DNA from: Archangium gephyra | Lineage (GTDB): Bacteria > Myxococcota > Myxococcia > Myxococcales > Myxococcaceae | Reading direction: 5' to 3' | NCBI RefSeq assembly: GCF_001027285.1 | Contig: NZ_CP011509.1 | Span: 3,294,501 to 3,358,500, forward strand | DNA: 64,000 nucleotides | Part shown: positions 63,662 through 64,000 of the stretch, piece by piece | Position numbering within the stretch: the stretch's first letter is position 1 | Layout: every line of letters starts with the position of its first letter | Program-made: the position numbers and the translations under genes | Notes under the pieces: generated by a model | The model's database searches: none | Told to the model about the DNA's origin: nothing | Seen by the model: only the letters and a program-made list of their open reading frames with translations

Positions 63662-64000
63662 CTACTCGCGCATCCGGTAGCGGCGGGAGGACTTGATGCC
63701 CGGCTCCAGCTCCAGCTCCAGCTCGAACGACGGTTCCGGCTCGACGAGTGCTTCCGGTGCGAGCGCCGCGGGAGCGGAGAGAATGCTGCTCACGGTGCTC
63801 GCGCTGGCGATGTCGACGAGGGACTCCAGGACGTAGGGCCGCGTGGCGTGGGAAGCGCTGGGGGTGAGGTAGGCGTAGACGATGATGGCGTACTTCTGGC
63901 CGACCTGGAGGATGCCGGGAGGAACGTCGACGGACGTCGAGGTCGTGTGGAGCGTGGCCACGTTGTACGGGGTGGTCCGCGTCCCGCTCACGGCGAGCCG
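63662..64000 (-). CDS. C-terminal part of a beta-sandwich (fibronectin-like) protein, continues off the window
   Basis: Open frame from the window edge to a TAG at 63662, 112 codons. The part seen has alternating strands (TSTSVDVPPGILQVGQKYAIIVYAYLT) resembling a fibronectin-type fold, then a low-complexity Glu/Leu/Pro tail. No catalytic residue can be judged. An ATG/GTG in this frame near the edge should not be taken as the start, since the frame is open to the edge. Confidence 0.6.
   Translation of the reverse strand, partial: RLAVSGTRTTPYNVATLHTTSTSVDVPPGILQVGQKYAIIVYAYLTPSASHATRPYVLESLVDIASASTVSSILSAPAALAPEALVEPEPSFELELELEPGIKSSRRYRMRE

Overview
The window is dense, high-GC bacterial DNA with about 44 protein genes. 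Intergenic spacers are very short, many genes overlap by 4 bp (ATGA or GTGA), and lipoproteins, two-component proteins, P450s and multidomain proteins are common. This suits a large-genome myxobacterium (Cystobacterineae such as Archangium, Cystobacter or Melittangium are my best guess); no rRNA or other taxonomic marker is present, so the assignment is inferred from gene style. I saw no tRNA, rRNA, CRISPR, IS element or prophage.

Region 1 (95-6911, minus strand) is a compact three-gene NTP-dependent conflict (immunity or self/non-self) system of the vWA-MoxR-VMAP type: an EAD1+VMAP-C protein, a MoxR-like AAA+ ATPase, and a 1460-aa protein that joins a SAV_2336-type N-terminus, a vWA-like domain, a caspase-like protease with an intact His/Cys pair, a SLOG-like nucleotide-binding domain and about nine nearly identical TPRs. 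This is the most interesting system in the window.

Region 2 (7075-12261) holds a di-haem cytochrome c, a PhoX-like lipoprotein with a collagen-like stretch, and a divergent cytochrome P450.

Region 3 (12283-28622) is a beta-glucan (laminarin-like) utilisation locus. Eleven minus-strand genes are almost all translationally coupled: small lipoprotein, ROK regulator, GH16 lipoprotein, a Dpp/Opp-type ABC importer (one subunit a permease-ATPase fusion), GH1 beta-glucosidase, a GH2-like TIM barrel fused to a probable outer-membrane barrel, and two lipoproteins. Divergent from it is a secreted protein joining a CBM56-like beta-1,3-glucan-binding module to a di-haem oxidoreductase. The spacer carries a palindrome inside a good promoter, a plausible ROK operator.

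Region 4 (28708-35682) holds a second P450, a secreted serine hydrolase with a clear promoter, and a divergent thiolase/IclR pair with overlapping promoters and three TTTCGC half-sites; the IclR gene is followed by an alpha/beta hydrolase and a GT22 (GPI-mannosyltransferase-like) membrane protein.

Region 5 (35730-40707) is peptide catabolism: a C39-like lipoprotein, an M20 peptidase lipoprotein, a dipeptide epimerase and a DUF819 membrane protein.

Region 6 (40732-46764) has three glycosyltransferases (one MurG-like, two GT4), two uncharacterised proteins and an RCC1-repeat lipoprotein.

Region 7 (46779-64000) holds an AGCS sodium:alanine symporter, an M14 carboxypeptidase, a TonB-dependent receptor with a lipoprotein partner, a HEAT-like secreted protein, Tex, a coupled sensing operon (periplasmic ligand-binding protein, HAMP-PAS histidine kinase, REC-GAF-histidine kinase) followed by an aldo/keto reductase, and the C-terminus of a secreted protein that runs off the window. 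Hairpins mark several convergent gene ends.
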